Source: Strigops habroptila
Lineage: Eukaryota > Chordata > Aves > Psittaciformes > Psittacidae
NCBI RefSeq assembly: GCF_004027225.2
Contig: NC_044296.2
Coordinates: 3,020,796-3,084,795, forward strand
DNA: 64,000 bases
Reading direction: 5' to 3'
The stretch's first letter is position 1; each line of letters starts with the position of its first letter. The translations under genes and the position numbers were made by a program. Shown here piece by piece: positions 1 through 11,477 of this stretch. Below the pieces are notes generated by a model. It had not been told where the DNA came from. It made no database searches and saw only the letters and a program-made list of their open reading frames with translations.

Positions 1-86
1 AAGAGAAACAAACCTCCCCCCCCCCAACCCCAAACCCCAGATTTTTTTAATAACTAACAGAAGCTTCATGATATTCAATTCCTCAG

Positions 87-259
87 GTCAGTGAGGAATA
101 GGGATAACACAGGAGTAGACACCATCTGCAGCTATGGAAATGGTTCTGAAGTGCCCAAGTTTGACCAAGCTAAGGTTTACCAAGAACTAAAGAGCATGAC
201 AAATGACATCACCAAATTAGGAATCTATAACCTGGACAACAAGAGTCTCTATATCAATG
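87..259 (+). other. MUC16: MUC16 exon: C-terminal half of a SEA module (SEA-1, partial)
   Basis: Begins after CCTCAG and ends before GTAAGT, 173 nt, entering with one base of a split codon and leaving in phase 1. It encodes [13 protein letters not shown], then a [15 protein letters not shown] stretch and NKSLYING, the second half of a MUC16 SEA fold. The exon at 1836-2008 has the same length and phases and aligns along its whole length. The first half of this module would lie left of position 1. Confidence 0.85.
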
Positions 260-3200
260 GTAAGTGCTTGATTTTCTCATTCCTCCAGGCAATAGAGGAG
301 TTTAGGACCACCTCAGGTCTTAGGGATCACTTCAATGTAAAAAGAGTGACCTTAAGGAAAAGGTAGTCCCACTGCATTCTACTGCATCATTTACATGCAT
401 AAAGTGAAGTGTATACTTCCAGGAACATTTTCACATAGATATTTTTGAAAATTTTAATTTTTATATTACGTTGAAGAATGACTTTATTTTAGTCTTAACC
501 TCAGTCGCTCACCTGCATATAAACTTATCACCCAATCTCTCTCCCTCCCGTATTTAAACAGTGGCACACATATTTTCTCATTGTAGTCATCACTTATAAA
601 AGCACCTTGTTCTGCTTAAGCAGTAGGTTGTTTAATAGATTCACACCCACAGGGACTGGTTCTGATGATTCATTCCCAAGTCACCCATTTATTCATCCCC
701 TCTTCTCTTGCATTCCCTTAAGTGTATAGTTCTCTTACATAGTGCTTCTTGTTCGTTTCCTTTCCAGGTTACACTGAACCACTTGAGAGATCACGTAAGT
801 GTTTTACCAAACTCATTCCAGGGAAAGGTGTCAAAGGCGTGGTACACTCAGAAAATAGGAGGGGAAGAGATTCTTCAGAGTAGCTTTGAACTGTGCTGGG
901 ATTTGGAATGTCTTTGAAAGTGAAGATAACTTCTTTTTTATACCAAGATCATAATCCTTCTCCTGTTTGATTATAGCTCTGAGCATAACTGCTGTGCTGA
1001 GACCAACGTCCAGGCTTTTCACACTTAATTTCACCTTGACCAACCTTCAGTACACAGCAGATCTGGATGCACTGAGTTCCCCCAAATTCACTTCTACAGC
1101 AAAAGTTATCAACTATTATGTAAGTCTGGCTCTGGTTTTGCTCATTTTGTGTTATGATGATGAACTTAATCTGCCTGCATTAAACTCGGGACATACTTCC
1201 AAATTCTCAGTTGTACCTTTTGGGTTTGTTTTTTTTACAGATTGACCGTCTTTTCAAAAGCAGCAGCATAAGCTCTGTCTACACAGGATGTAAAGTGATG
1301 AGATTTAGGTAAGATTCCCAAAAGTGCAATTAACCATTTCTTTATCTGCTCTGAAACACCTTAAATTTACATAAGCTATCGTAGAATCATAGAATAGTTA
1401 AGGTTGGAAAAGACCTTAAGATCATGTAGTTCCAACCCCCCTGCCATGGACAGGGACACCTCACACTAGACCATGTTGCCCAAGGCTCTGTCCAGCCTGG
1501 CCTTGAACACTACCAGAGACGGAGCATTTACCACTTCTTTGGGCAACCTGTTCCAGTGCCTTACCACCCTCACAGTAAAAAACTTCTTCCTTCTATCTAC
1601 CCTGAAATCATAGTTGTTCCGATGCCAGAAAACAGAAGTCAGTGATACCTCCCTGTCCGTTCATGATTTTCTTGCTGGTAAAATTATCTTGGTATCCACA
1701 TGTCAGTGCTGAGAGATGTAGGCGCCCAATTGCACTGGTAGTTTTCTGCACCTGTCACTTCTAGTCATACAAATTACACAGGGTGTTCTGTAAACATCAG
1801 CAGTGCCTTAAAGAGCATGTCTGACTTTTACTTAGGTCTGGGAGGCACAGGGATGACACAGGCATAGACGCTGTCTGCAGCTACAACAACAATGCCAGTC
1901 TTGCCACGTTTGACAGAGAAAAGGTTTATCATGAGCTGAGCACCATGACAAATGGCATCACCAAACTGGGGCACTACAGCCTGGAGAAGAACAGCCTGTA
2001 TGTCAATGGTAAGCATCGATGAACAGTATCAAGATATGGTTTTGGGATCACATGGAGATCACTTGTTCTTCCAGTCCACTGGGGCTTGAGTACTAATGCA
2101 CTTTCCCTATGGTTTGTTGGTGTTCTGTAGGTTTTGACACTGACAAAACCAATCCAGCATGATACCACCATTCTAGAAGCATTTCTGTGCCTTAAATCAT
2201 AAAATTCCTGGAGAATTTAATTGTTATATGCCTATATTACTTTTGTGATGTGGATAGATCTGACGTAAAAATAAATGCACTCTACCTTTTCTATTTAGGT
2301 TTCTCCCTCAGAGACACAGCTATGGCCAGAAAGCCCATCTTGATTGAAGCTCCAGCCAAATCAGGCTACAGTTTGAGCTTTAGAATAGTCAATGAAAACC
2401 TAACTAACTTGGACTCTCAGTCTCCAGAATACAAAGCAGCAGTGGAAAGCATCAGTGACAAGGTAAGGAGCTGCAGCTCAAATATCATGGTGTCTGTGCT
2501 GGTCAATTTTTACAGCAGCTGCCATAGATTTATGTCTTAATTAGAAAAAGAAATCAATCAACATTTGGGAACAAAATTTTCTAGAATCTAAAAGATGAGA
2601 TTGGCCTTGGAATTACTTTTGATTTTGTTGGGTTACATGTGGTCTTAAGATATTCTCTCCAGCCAAATATACGCAGTGCAAAATGCAAGAGGTTTAGGTG
2701 ATCTGTTAAATGCACACTCAGCATTTCAGCCCCATCTCTTGAAGTGTATACAAATCTCCGCCAACTCAGAGGTCAGCACATACATAATTCATTGCTGAGA
2801 ATCAAGCACATTCTCTTCAGCACCAATTGACCAACGTATGAACCTGATAAAGCCCTAATTGAGTAGGTTTTGCTTTTTAGATGAAGCTGTAACATTCCAT
2901 ACTTCAAGTTCTGAGTCTGTGCTGTCTGTGAAGTGTCAATCAAGATGACAGCTGTCAGTCAGCAGATTGTGCTGTTTAAAACTGGCAGCTTGCTTAGATA
3001 AGACAAAAAGGCTTGCCAAGCTGGAAGTCGGACTCCATCAGCAGAAGGCATATTCTGAAGTGAAAACCAACTCCCATGAAATCCAAGTAGCAAAAAAATT
3101 GTAAAAAAAATCTGGTGTTTCTCCAAAGTTAGAGGCCCTCCTGCTGTCCTAAAGCATCTACCATGAGACTCGGAAGTCATTAATATTTAACATGACATTT

Positions 3201-6200
3201 TTATTTTAGATGAATCAAGTGTACCGTCAGAGCAACCTGCAAGACCAGTTCCTGAACTGCAGTATCACAAGGCTGAGGTCTGCAATACAATCTGATTTTG
3301 TTTGAAAGGTTGCCACACCTTGTCACCTTTCCCCAGTAACCAAGTGCCATTATCCTCTGCAGAATTCCTCCCTTCCATTCTCATGTTGGAAATGGTTTAG
3401 TTTATGCTTGAAGAAGTCATTTCCAGGCTTCCCACAATGTGTCAGTTTGACTTTTTCCTGACTTGGTACGGGCTGTAATTTTTCTCAGTCTCAGTCAGGA
3501 TTTCTGTAACTATTGATTGCCATCCTCTTAATGAGGACTGATGGGGAGGACTGAATGCAGCCCCTTCCTTTCAACTTGGACTCTGCTAGCTTTTAAAAGC
3601 GGGCTTCAGGTATATGTGTATTGTCCTACTGTAGGTGGAAGGAGACTTAGATTAGGGACCCTCATGCATGGTAAAGGCTTTAAAAAGTGCTGATCTTATT
3701 GTATGCATGCAATATTAACCCAAGTTTGCAGAGAGAAGAGGTAGTGGTATTTCATTTGCTGTCCCTGTCCAAGGGAAAAGCCCCCAAATAGTCTGTTTCA
3801 CATCTCCCAATAGCACCACATTAGCTTAAAGAACTTACAATAGCAGCAACCCTCCAGGAAACCCTTTCCCACATGAAGAAGTTTTGTAATCACCAGGGTG
3901 TTTATCTCAGAAACTCTGTTTTTTTTATCTACAGGGCTGGATCCATAGTGGTTGACTGCAAGTGCTTCTTCCAGTCAGCACCCAACATCAACAGAGCTGA
4001 GGTTGAAAGGGTTTTTCAGGACAGTACTTCAAATGCAACCGGACTATGGCTGGGAAGCAGTTACCAGCTGCAAGGGTTCTCAGTAGACAGTACGTAGATC
4101 TTGAATCACAGCTGCCCTGTTTCCACACAGACCAACCCCTTTTGGCATAGCATATTCACAGTTCCCCAGCTTCTGGTCTATGAGAAGCACGTGTGTGGAA
4201 ATAAATCTGTTACGAAGTTGAATCACTGGACTCAGGTCAGAGTCCTTTGCCTTGGGCCAGTCCTTCAGTCTGATTCAGTGTAGCCCTTCGGTCTTCAATG
4301 GCTTAAGGTGTTCCACAAATAAGAAAAGGAAGTGGTAACTACTCACCATAACTTCAGACATTTAGAGGTAAAGACTTTTAGCTCTTTTCAAATGTACAAC
4401 TTCCCACAGAAACAAGTGGCCTACTACAAGGACTGATTCAAAGGGTAGACTGGGAATTCGCTGACAGATTCCCATGCATGTTTTCCTGGCTAAAAGCCTG
4501 CAGATCAATGCCGCGTGATAGAAAAGCCTCTGTTTCTCTCTGCTAGAATTTGTACCAACTTCTCCTCTTAATTTCCAGGCTTGGAACTAGCAATTGAGCC
4601 GGCAACTTATGAAACACCCCTCAAGACCAAGAAAGAAAACTTCAGATTAAGTTTCAGAATCTCCAACCTTCCCTACTCCCCAGAACTGCAGGATTCCAGG
4701 TCACAGATGTACCAAGTGAACAAAGAGAAAATTGAGAAAGAGGTAGAACTAACAGCAATTGCTTGATTTCCATGCCCAAATTGAGTATTAAGTTTACTCA
4801 GTTTTCCTCAATTGTTTTGTTTCTTCCCATCAGCTTGATGTACTCAGAACTAGCAGCCTGAAGGACTACTTTGCTGGCTGTACCGTTGAGAGCTTTGGGT
4901 ACGTCCTACTTGAGTCCCAAAAGACCAGTTAGCAGAAGAGCCATTCAGAGCCCCAGCATGGTCTTTATGCCTCATTACTATGTGTTATGAGGCATTACTA
5001 TGCCTCATAACCTGTGTGCTCTGGATGACACATGGGAGGCACCTTCAGTCCCTCTGTCACTTCTGTCTTTACCACAAAAGGTTTCTGTCTAATAAGAGGT
5101 GGTTTTGTTTCCATGCTAGCAGAGCTATTCTCATGCATAAACGATTCCAGAGTAAAACAAATTCATTCTCGTTTAACTTATTTGAATAAGCATATTAGCA
5201 AAACAGCAGAACTGACCAGCCTGAAAACAAGCTCTGCTTCTGTGTGTCTTCTCCAACACCTCTTAGAGGAAGAAAAAAGTGGAGCTGATTGACCCGCTTC
5301 AAAATGCCTTACCTGGGATTAAATCAGTGGTTGATTTCACAAGGCTGCATGAGTTCCTGTCTCATCCAGCATAAATTGCAGAAACTAATCCCATGCTAAT
5401 AAAGCACTGCTTAGACATCTGCAAACCTGAGCCTGATTCTGAATCCTTCTCCCTGCCTCTACCCTGCTCTATTTTTCTCTTCTCCCATATTGATGACTCT
5501 GGCTGTCATCCTGCAGGCCTGCCAGTGGGAAGACTTACACAAGTGTCGCCTCCATCTGCAAGCTCACACCTGACCCCTTCTCAAGGGCTTTACAAAAGCA
5601 AGAGGTGTATGAGGAGCTGAAACGCCTGACACGTGGATTCACCAAGCTGGGCCCCAGCTATGAGCTTGAAGAGCAGAGTCTGGTTGTTGAAGGTGAGAGC
5701 TCCTGTAGTTACTTTGTGGGAATGCTTGTTAGTTTTGTTTTAATCACCTCTAGAATGTTCTGTTTCTCACCTGTCCTACCCTTAATTTCCAGGTTACTCT
5801 CCAGTCAAGACAGATGAACAGACTGAAAGATCTGGTAAGTGCTTTTTGGGAATACTGAATACTTGAACTATAGGATATTAGCATCACATACCTGGAAATG
5901 GAGACTAGACCCATGCAAGAGCCCAGAAGCTTACTCTTGGTAGGCTGGCAGCAAACAGCAAGGTACCATCAGAGTCAGCCAGCCTGAGGAGGATGGAATT
6001 GAAGGACAGGCGAAAGCAATATAATTTGGAAAGCTGTTCTGAAGATCTGGCACAAAAATTTGTTTAGAATTGCAGTATTTACAAAAAATCCAAGTACAGT
6101 GTCACAAGCATAGCCACAGCCCCAGAGCTAACAGTAAATAGGAGAAAGAAAAACAAGTTCTCAGTTGCTTTTCCATGCACCACAAACTTGCTGGCAAAAG

Positions 6201-7628
6201 TAACTTCAGCTTTTGCAGTCATCCTTAGCCCTGTCCTCTTCCCCAAAAGGGTCTATCCCGCAGCTAAGAGAGAGCTTTGTCTCTCTAAACATCTCTGAAA
6301 CCATCTGAGGGCTCTGACACACACTAAGGTGGCATTTAAAGTTGTAGATCCTTAGACCCTCACTCCATTTAACCAAAGTTTCTTTATATCCCACCCAACT
6401 TGTCATTGCTGGGGCACATTTGCCCTCCAGCCAGGGCAGGCCAGATGCTCTTTCAGCAATTTTGCCTCACCTATGCACTGTAGAGTACTTCTGAACTTTG
6501 CCAGTGCAAGATCTTCCCCTGTGTCCTATGCACAGGAGTCAAAAAAACCCTGATGTGCCCTTATTTTGCCTTTGCAGAGCTACAGTTCTGGGCAATTATC
6601 CTCATCTGCATTTCCATCCTGCTTGGCTTCATTCTCCTCCTCTTGTTATGCTTCCTGGTAAGTGGTCCCTTTGCTGTCCTAGCTCTAATGGCTCTGGCAG
6701 TGCCCAGCCAGCCAGGGAGTTGCAGGAGGGACATTCAGACACATCCACAGGAAGCTCAATTGGAAGCAGTACCTGACATGCACGGCAACAGCAAATGGCA
6801 TGCCAAATCCTCCTTCAGTTCCTGCCAACTCTCTCAAGGACTTGTGCACAGGAGGATGGGGAAGGATATTTATAGTCAGCTAAGTAGATTTCTAGAAAGG
6901 AAGCAGTGGACCATGTGTGAAAGTCCTTTGCAGAGAGAAAAATATAAACCCAAAGGTAAGGCTAACACCAAGATGACAAGCAGATTGAATTAGGGGATCT
7001 CCTGCAACATTTCTTAAACCTCTTCCCTGTTCAAGTATCTGAAGAATGATCTGGTTAGAGATGAGGGAGTGCAGATGACATTTTTAATAACCTGCAGGAA
7101 TCACATCCAGAATTTTGTATTCAATGCTTTTAACATACAGATTATAGCAGCCTCGCGGGGCCATGCTCCAGCTGCATACCCTCGTAAAGAGCAGGGCAGA
7201 TCCTCTTCTGATCTCTAGTGTTGATTTGGTGGGGAACAGCATCTTAATAGCACCATTTCAAAAGTAGCTTTGTTTGCTTTGCACCAGCTAGGAGAGAACA
7301 GCTAAATCTACATAGAACATGGACTACTACCCTTAGAGGTTCAGGAGTAAAAATTACAGTCAGCAAGATCTAGGAGAGGAAAAAACCTCAGATTCAAAAT
7401 AGGGGATTGTGCTAGTGTCTTATTCACAGAGTCCCTTCATCACCACCTGGCAACGTCGTTTGGGGGCATCTCATGAAGGGCAAATTGCAGACTCTTGTTT
7501 TGCTATTAACATTGTTCTTTTCCCACCAGATTGTCTTTTGCCTAAGAAGAAAGTCACATCTCTACCAGGTTCAACAAGGCATGTACGGGGTGTACTTCCC
7601 ACATCTGAGCACAAGAAAAGTGCATTAA
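87..7628 (+). CDS. MUC16: MUC16 C-terminal part: SEA modules, transmembrane segment, cytoplasmic tail (5' end outside window)
   Basis: Cell-surface tethered mucin of epithelia. Fourteen exons join in one frame: 87-259, 768-794, 977-1119, 1241-1308, 1836-2008, 2299-2462, 3210-3277, 3935-4089, 4579-4742, 4834-4898, 5517-5692, 5793-5834, 6578-6657, 7530-7628. Every junction is AG/GT and the phases match throughout, giving 531 residues after one leftover base. The protein shows a C-terminal SEA half-module, three full SEA modules each with the paired cysteines of MUC16-type SEA loops, several N-glycosylation sequons (for example NFT, NLT, NCS, NAT), a strongly hydrophobic segment, then RRK and a short tail with YQVQQ. 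The tail resembles the human MUC16 tail core YNVQQ, which is the main reason for MUC16 rather than another SEA protein. The large N-terminal mucin part must lie left of the window. Exon borders are read by eye from splice signals and repeat alignment. Family confidence is high; orthology is inferred. Confidence 0.9.
768..2008 (+). other. MUC16: MUC16 SEA-2 module (four exons)
   Basis: Exons 768-794, 977-1119, 1241-1308 and 1836-2008. The 27-nt first exon encodes GYTEPLERS plus one base and is followed by the beta-strand part ([13 protein letters not shown]), the helix and YTGCKVMRF part, and the [11 protein letters not shown] to LYVNG part. Cysteines in GCKV and AVCSY would form the loop disulfide. 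Compared with SEA-3 and SEA-4, the first coding block is split by an extra intron at 795-976. The last intron of the module carries a CR1 fragment (1382-1611). Confidence 0.85.
1382..1611 (-). repeat. CR1 LINE 3' fragment in MUC16 intron
   Basis: The plus strand opens with ATCATAGAATAG and continues GGTTGGAAAAGACCTTAAG to a CAGTAAAAAACTTCTTCC stretch. Read on the minus strand this is the avian CR1 3' end with its ATTCTATG tail. It sits in the intron 1309-1835, antisense to MUC16. Confidence 0.9.
2299..4089 (+). other. MUC16: MUC16 SEA-3 module (three exons) with GSIVVD motif
   Basis: Exons 2299-2462 (164 nt), 3210-3277 (68 nt) and 3935-4089 (155 nt). Residues run from GFSLRDTAM through [15 protein letters not shown] and [10 protein letters not shown] to [12 protein letters not shown] and [14 protein letters not shown]. 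This is the only module in the window with a GSIVV stretch, like the GSVVV autoproteolysis site of MUC1-type SEA domains, and it has an extra cysteine just after it. The donor after 3277 is AG/GTCTGC, weaker than its counterparts after 1308 and 4898. Confidence 0.85.
4579..5692 (+). other. MUC16: MUC16 SEA-4 module (membrane-proximal, three exons)
   Basis: Exons 4579-4742 (164 nt), 4834-4898 (65 nt) and 5517-5692 (176 nt). It encodes [40 protein letters not shown] and then [13 protein letters not shown] to [10 protein letters not shown]. The first exon has exactly the size and phase of the SEA-3 first exon. There is no GSVVV-like motif. The intron 4899-5516 contains a perfect inverted repeat at 4985-5010. 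Confidence 0.85.
4985..5010. repeat. Perfect 10-bp inverted repeat with 6-nt loop
   Basis: TTATGAGGCA, loop TTACTA, TGCCTCATAA. A direct copy of the right arm and loop (TATGCCTCATTACTA) precedes it at 4966-4980, as expected for a template-switch event. It lies in a MUC16 intron. Confidence 0.8.
5793..5834 (+). other. MUC16: MUC16 juxtamembrane mini-exon
   Basis: Begins after TTTCCAG and ends before GTAAGT, 42 nt, phase 1 in and out, encoding [14 protein letters not shown] plus one base. It links the last SEA module to the membrane segment. It resembles the 27-nt exon at 768-794 (GYTEPLERS) in phase, in its GY start and in its ERS end, so it may be the remnant start of a further SEA unit. Confidence 0.75.
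6578..6657 (+). other. MUC16: MUC16 transmembrane exon
   Basis: Begins after TTTGCAG and ends before GTAAGT, 80 nt, encoding ELQFW and then an unbroken run of about 22 hydrophobic residues ([12 protein letters not shown] onward). This is a single-pass membrane anchor for a type I protein. Confidence 0.9.
7530..7628 (+). other. MUC16: MUC16 last coding exon: cytoplasmic tail and stop
   Basis: Starts after TCCCACCAG and runs 99 nt to TAA. It encodes a juxtamembrane LRRKS basic patch followed by [17 protein letters not shown]. Three tyrosines and the YxVQQ core recall the human MUC16 tail, where a basic stretch is implicated in ezrin binding and tyrosines in phosphorylation. Function in this species is inferred. 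Confidence 0.88.
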
Positions 7629-7713
7629 CATGGCCATCAAAATCTGTCCTCACGGACCTGCTTGTCCATTGATGAAGGAAAAATATTTATGAGTACTAGA
7701 AAAATGTTTCTTT

Positions 7714-7719
7714 AATAAA
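7714..7719 (+). terminator. MUC16: MUC16 polyadenylation signal
   Basis: AATAAA lies 86 nt after the MUC16 stop and is followed by a T-rich and TG-containing stretch (TTTAGCATTTTCTCTTGTC). It is the first canonical signal downstream of the stop. Confidence 0.75.
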
Positions 7720-8078
7720 TTATGTTTAGCATTTTCTCTTGTCTTGAGGTAATGCTTGCACTATTACCACAACTATTTTCATACCATGGGAAACTGCCGG
7801 CAATGCAGAAGTTGAGGAAAATACTTCTTTAAAGCACTGCAGTATTCCATACAAATATTACACAACCAACTGAAAATAAAAGACTACCAACCAACAGAAA
7901 ATAAACACTACCAGGAACTGCAGCTTGCAAGGCCCTTCAGTGATGTCAGCTTTCTAAAAAAGGCTTGAAAATTAGACTACTTCATAGATTTTGGGGGACT
8001 GCTATTGTGGACTTAAAAACTTCACCTAGATTTTAGCTTTTCTCCAATTTATCTTTTTAAATGCAAATATGTTAAATC

Positions 8079-8202
8079 AAGGCCACGTTGGAAGGGGCTT
8101 GGAGCAACTTGGTCTAGTAGAAGGTGTCTCTGCCTGTGGCAGGGGGTTGGAACTGGATGAGCTTTAAGGTCCCTTCCAACACAAACCATTCCATGATTCT
8201 AT
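8079..8202 (+). repeat. CR1 LINE 3' fragment
   Basis: Contains GGGGCTTGGAGCAACTTGGT, AACTGGATGAGCTTTAAGG and CCATGATTCTATAA, the last about 120 bp of an avian CR1 in plus orientation, 5'-truncated. Confidence 0.9.
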
Positions 8203-9214
8203 AATTTCATATATTTAAAATTATGTCAAGAGGTTACATAAAGATGCATTCTTAAATCTGAGAGTGATACAGTCATCCTGTCTCTTTTGAGATTGATACT
8301 GATTTCAGGTGAATAAATGCCATGCTCATTGCCATGAAACTGTAGCTCCTTGTATTTCCTCTGTAGCAACACTTTTCATCCCAACTCAAAAATTACGTTT
8401 ACTGAAACCCCTGAACTTTTGCTACATGGTTGTCAACCCATAGTGCATTGTCTGATGTTAGTGATGAGGACCTTCTACTGCCCCTCCAGACTACCTGAGC
8501 CAGACAGACTTGCCTGAAAACGCCTGTTGCATACCTCAATCTCAGAGCGCAGGAGATGGTGCTGATCTCTAGGTCATTGTTTGATACTATCATTAGATGA
8601 AACTTCTGCTGAAAGTGAAAGCACTAGAGTTAGGATTAATGAAAAATACATGATTAGTCATTAATCCTTCCACTGCAGGCAATGTTTCCATGCAATCAAA
8701 CCGGCTTTTCTCTTTCAAAGTAAAGCTCCTCAGTGGCAGGTTGAACCAGATTGTCCCTCAGGTCAGGTTCCTTAGTGCAGAGTGGAGTTTCCTACACAGA
8801 GGATTAGAAACCTGGTTGCTCAATCAACCAAGGGTTTTTTCAAGCACTCAGTGTTATGTCAGCAACACCAGATGAAAAGCTTTCAGATCTGCTTGCGAAA
8901 GGCAAGTTTCCATGCCACCCAGTGTGCCGTGGCTGCAACAGCAATCGCGTGACCAAAATGCCGTGAACAGAAAGGCCTTCCCAGCACAGGCTCTGACAGT
9001 GGGCACTCAGGGAAAGCTGCATGACAGAGCAGGTCTGGCAGGGTCCAGATAACTAGAGCACCAGCTCCTGCCTTGGCAGCCTGGGCAAACCACTGGCTCT
9101 TCAGCAAACTCTCCCTGCTGTGCTGCCCTTCCCTACAGCCTGGTACCCCCATGCCCTGCTGCCCTTGCCCTGTGAAGTCCTGTCTCTTACTTGCAAAATC
9201 ACACAAGGGATGCT

Positions 9215-9330
9215 AATCATAGATTCTTAGAATCAACCAGGTTGGAAAAGACCTTTAAGATCATCAAGTCCAACCCAGCACTGCCAAGACCATCACTAAA
9301 CCGTGTCACTAAGGGCCTCATACACACATT
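9215..9330 (-). repeat. CR1 LINE 3' fragment
   Basis: AATCATAGATTCTTAGAATC followed by GGTTGGAAAAGACCTTTAAG and ATCATCAAGTCCAACCC is the reverse complement of an avian CR1 3' end. The subfamily appears different from the 1.4-kb copy. Confidence 0.85.
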
Positions 9331-9495
9331 GTACTCCAGGAGATGAAGGTGCTATTTTGGACCTGTTTCCAAGAGGTTATGAATTTTCTGCTTTACACCA
9401 TGGCCATGGGAGAAGAGCTACTTCTCAGCACTACGCCACCTCCTCTCCCAGGCTCTCACCATAAGACCCCTTTTCCCTAAGGGATTGTTGCAAAT

Positions 9496-9630
9496 GCCCC
9501 ATCCCTGGCCAGATTGCACAGGGGCTTGGAGCAACCTGCTCTAGCAGAAGATGTCCCTGACCATGACAGGGGGTTGGCACTGGATGAGCTTTAAGGTCCC
9601 TTCCAACCCAAACCAGTCTGGGATTCTATG
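9496..9630 (+). repeat. CR1 LINE 3' fragment
   Basis: Starts with GCCCCATCCCTGGCC and continues GGGGCTTGGAGCAACC to CAGTCTGGGATTCTATG. An internal block seen in other copies between these two motifs is missing. Confidence 0.9.
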
Positions 9631-11477
9631 AAACATGCCTTTCTGCATAGATGCAGCCACACATGCTGAGCATCCCCCCCTCCCTGGCACAGCCACCAGC
9701 ACTCGCTAGCAGCCCAGGATGTCCCACATACATCCAATCCCACACACCTTTTCCACCATGGGCAGCCACCAGCACTGACACCATGCGTAGGGGAGTCAAA
9801 CCCCAGCCCTGACAGGTGGTCTCCCATACCCAACACCCAAAACTGCAGAGCCATAACTAAAGCTGAAACACACTGAGGAAGAGGCACCAAGACAACTGAG
9901 AGGAGAGAAAGAGACCAAGAAAGCAGCAGCAGCTTGCCGGGAGAAAGGTCCCAGCTCAAGAACACTATGGGGATGGCTGGTGCCCATGAACCTTGCTGTG
10001 GGGCTGCTTTCCAAGAGGAAGGAGCCCTCACATGCCACAGTGCCTCTCAGCATCCTGTATGCGATGTCGCAATGCGCTTTGTGTTATGGTTGGACACCTG
10101 CCCATGTTTGCTATGGAGCTGCTGCTTCCAAAGGGCCCCCGGCAAAGGTGCTGGGACCAGGCCAGCTCAGCAGTGACGCAGGCTGCTCTGGCCCCAGGCA
10201 GAGACTGCGGCTGGGCAACAGCAGAGCAAGAAGACAAAGAGGCTCAGCTTGGCCTCAGGGATCTGCTCAGGACCCGGTTCCATCAACGCCCGCCTGCAGC
10301 ACTACCCTTTGTGGTTACTTCCTTCCAGTACCACCTTTGGCCTCCCACTGTCTCTCCTCTCCCCTTGGACTGCAGATGCACCCAGGCTGTTCCTCAGCAT
10401 TTCTGTCCTTGCACTTGTCTTCATGTAACCCAGCCCAGAGTCCCTGCTGCTACCAGTGGGGGAAACTGGCACCTGGCAGCTCCCAATCATCTCTCTTCCC
10501 AGCATGTGGCTAGGTGGGCTTACCCAGAACTGCCTTGGTAATTGCTGCTTAGTAAGTAAGATTCAGTTTATCAGTCTCCTTTTCAGCTCTTTAAACATTT
10601 TGTGCTGAAGACTGGAAACAAGCCTGAACTGCAGCAATAAAAGATTCAGCTGCTTCTCATCATTCACCTCAGCAATTCCTGTTCTATTTGGCTCTTATAG
10701 GGAGAAAAGTGCTCCATCTGCTTTGGAAACAGTCATCAAAAAGCCTTTTGTGCAGCACGGGCACCATTTAGCAAGGACACACAATCAGATACCTCTTTAA
10801 CCTCCTGTTCTCAACATCAACCCAGCACCGTTTCCCAGCAGCAGAATTCAACCATTTCCACACCCCCAGCAGAGCACTGACTCCACAGGAGAGTCACGGC
10901 TCCACTACCAGCCTGGGGCAAGCGCTCAGAGGTGATACTGAAGCCCTGCAATAAACTACCTGGTCCCCAGCCCTATCTGTGCTCTGCTGCCTCCCTGTCA
11001 TCCTCATGGCCCCAGGTGCATGTGGTCATCCCCACAACCTCTCTTATAACCCTGCACAGACACGTTCGTGGTGTCCGCTACCAGGGCCAATGCAACAGCA
11101 TCATGGTAACATTGCCACCCATGCCAGGGGCTCACCACAATGCAGGAATGGATGGAGGGTCCCTCACCAGCCCAGGCTCACCTCTACAGAGCTGTGCAAT
11201 GGCTCAGCCAGCACCAAAATTTCATGCCATGGTTTGCAGAAAAGCCCCTCCCTTCGTACTGCAGCCCATTTACCCAAGACCTGCACAGGAGAGATCTGCT
11301 CCCTGCAGAGAGGAGCAAGAGCCATGGGAAATACCACACAGGGTCAAGCTCAGCACCAAACCCTCCTTCAGACAATCCCCAAAAGCATTGTGCCAAACTG
11401 AACGAACTTTTGAGAAACTCCCCTGGGCCTCTTGAAGTTTCCACAGGATATGGTGGAAGGAATGTGAGAGGAATATG

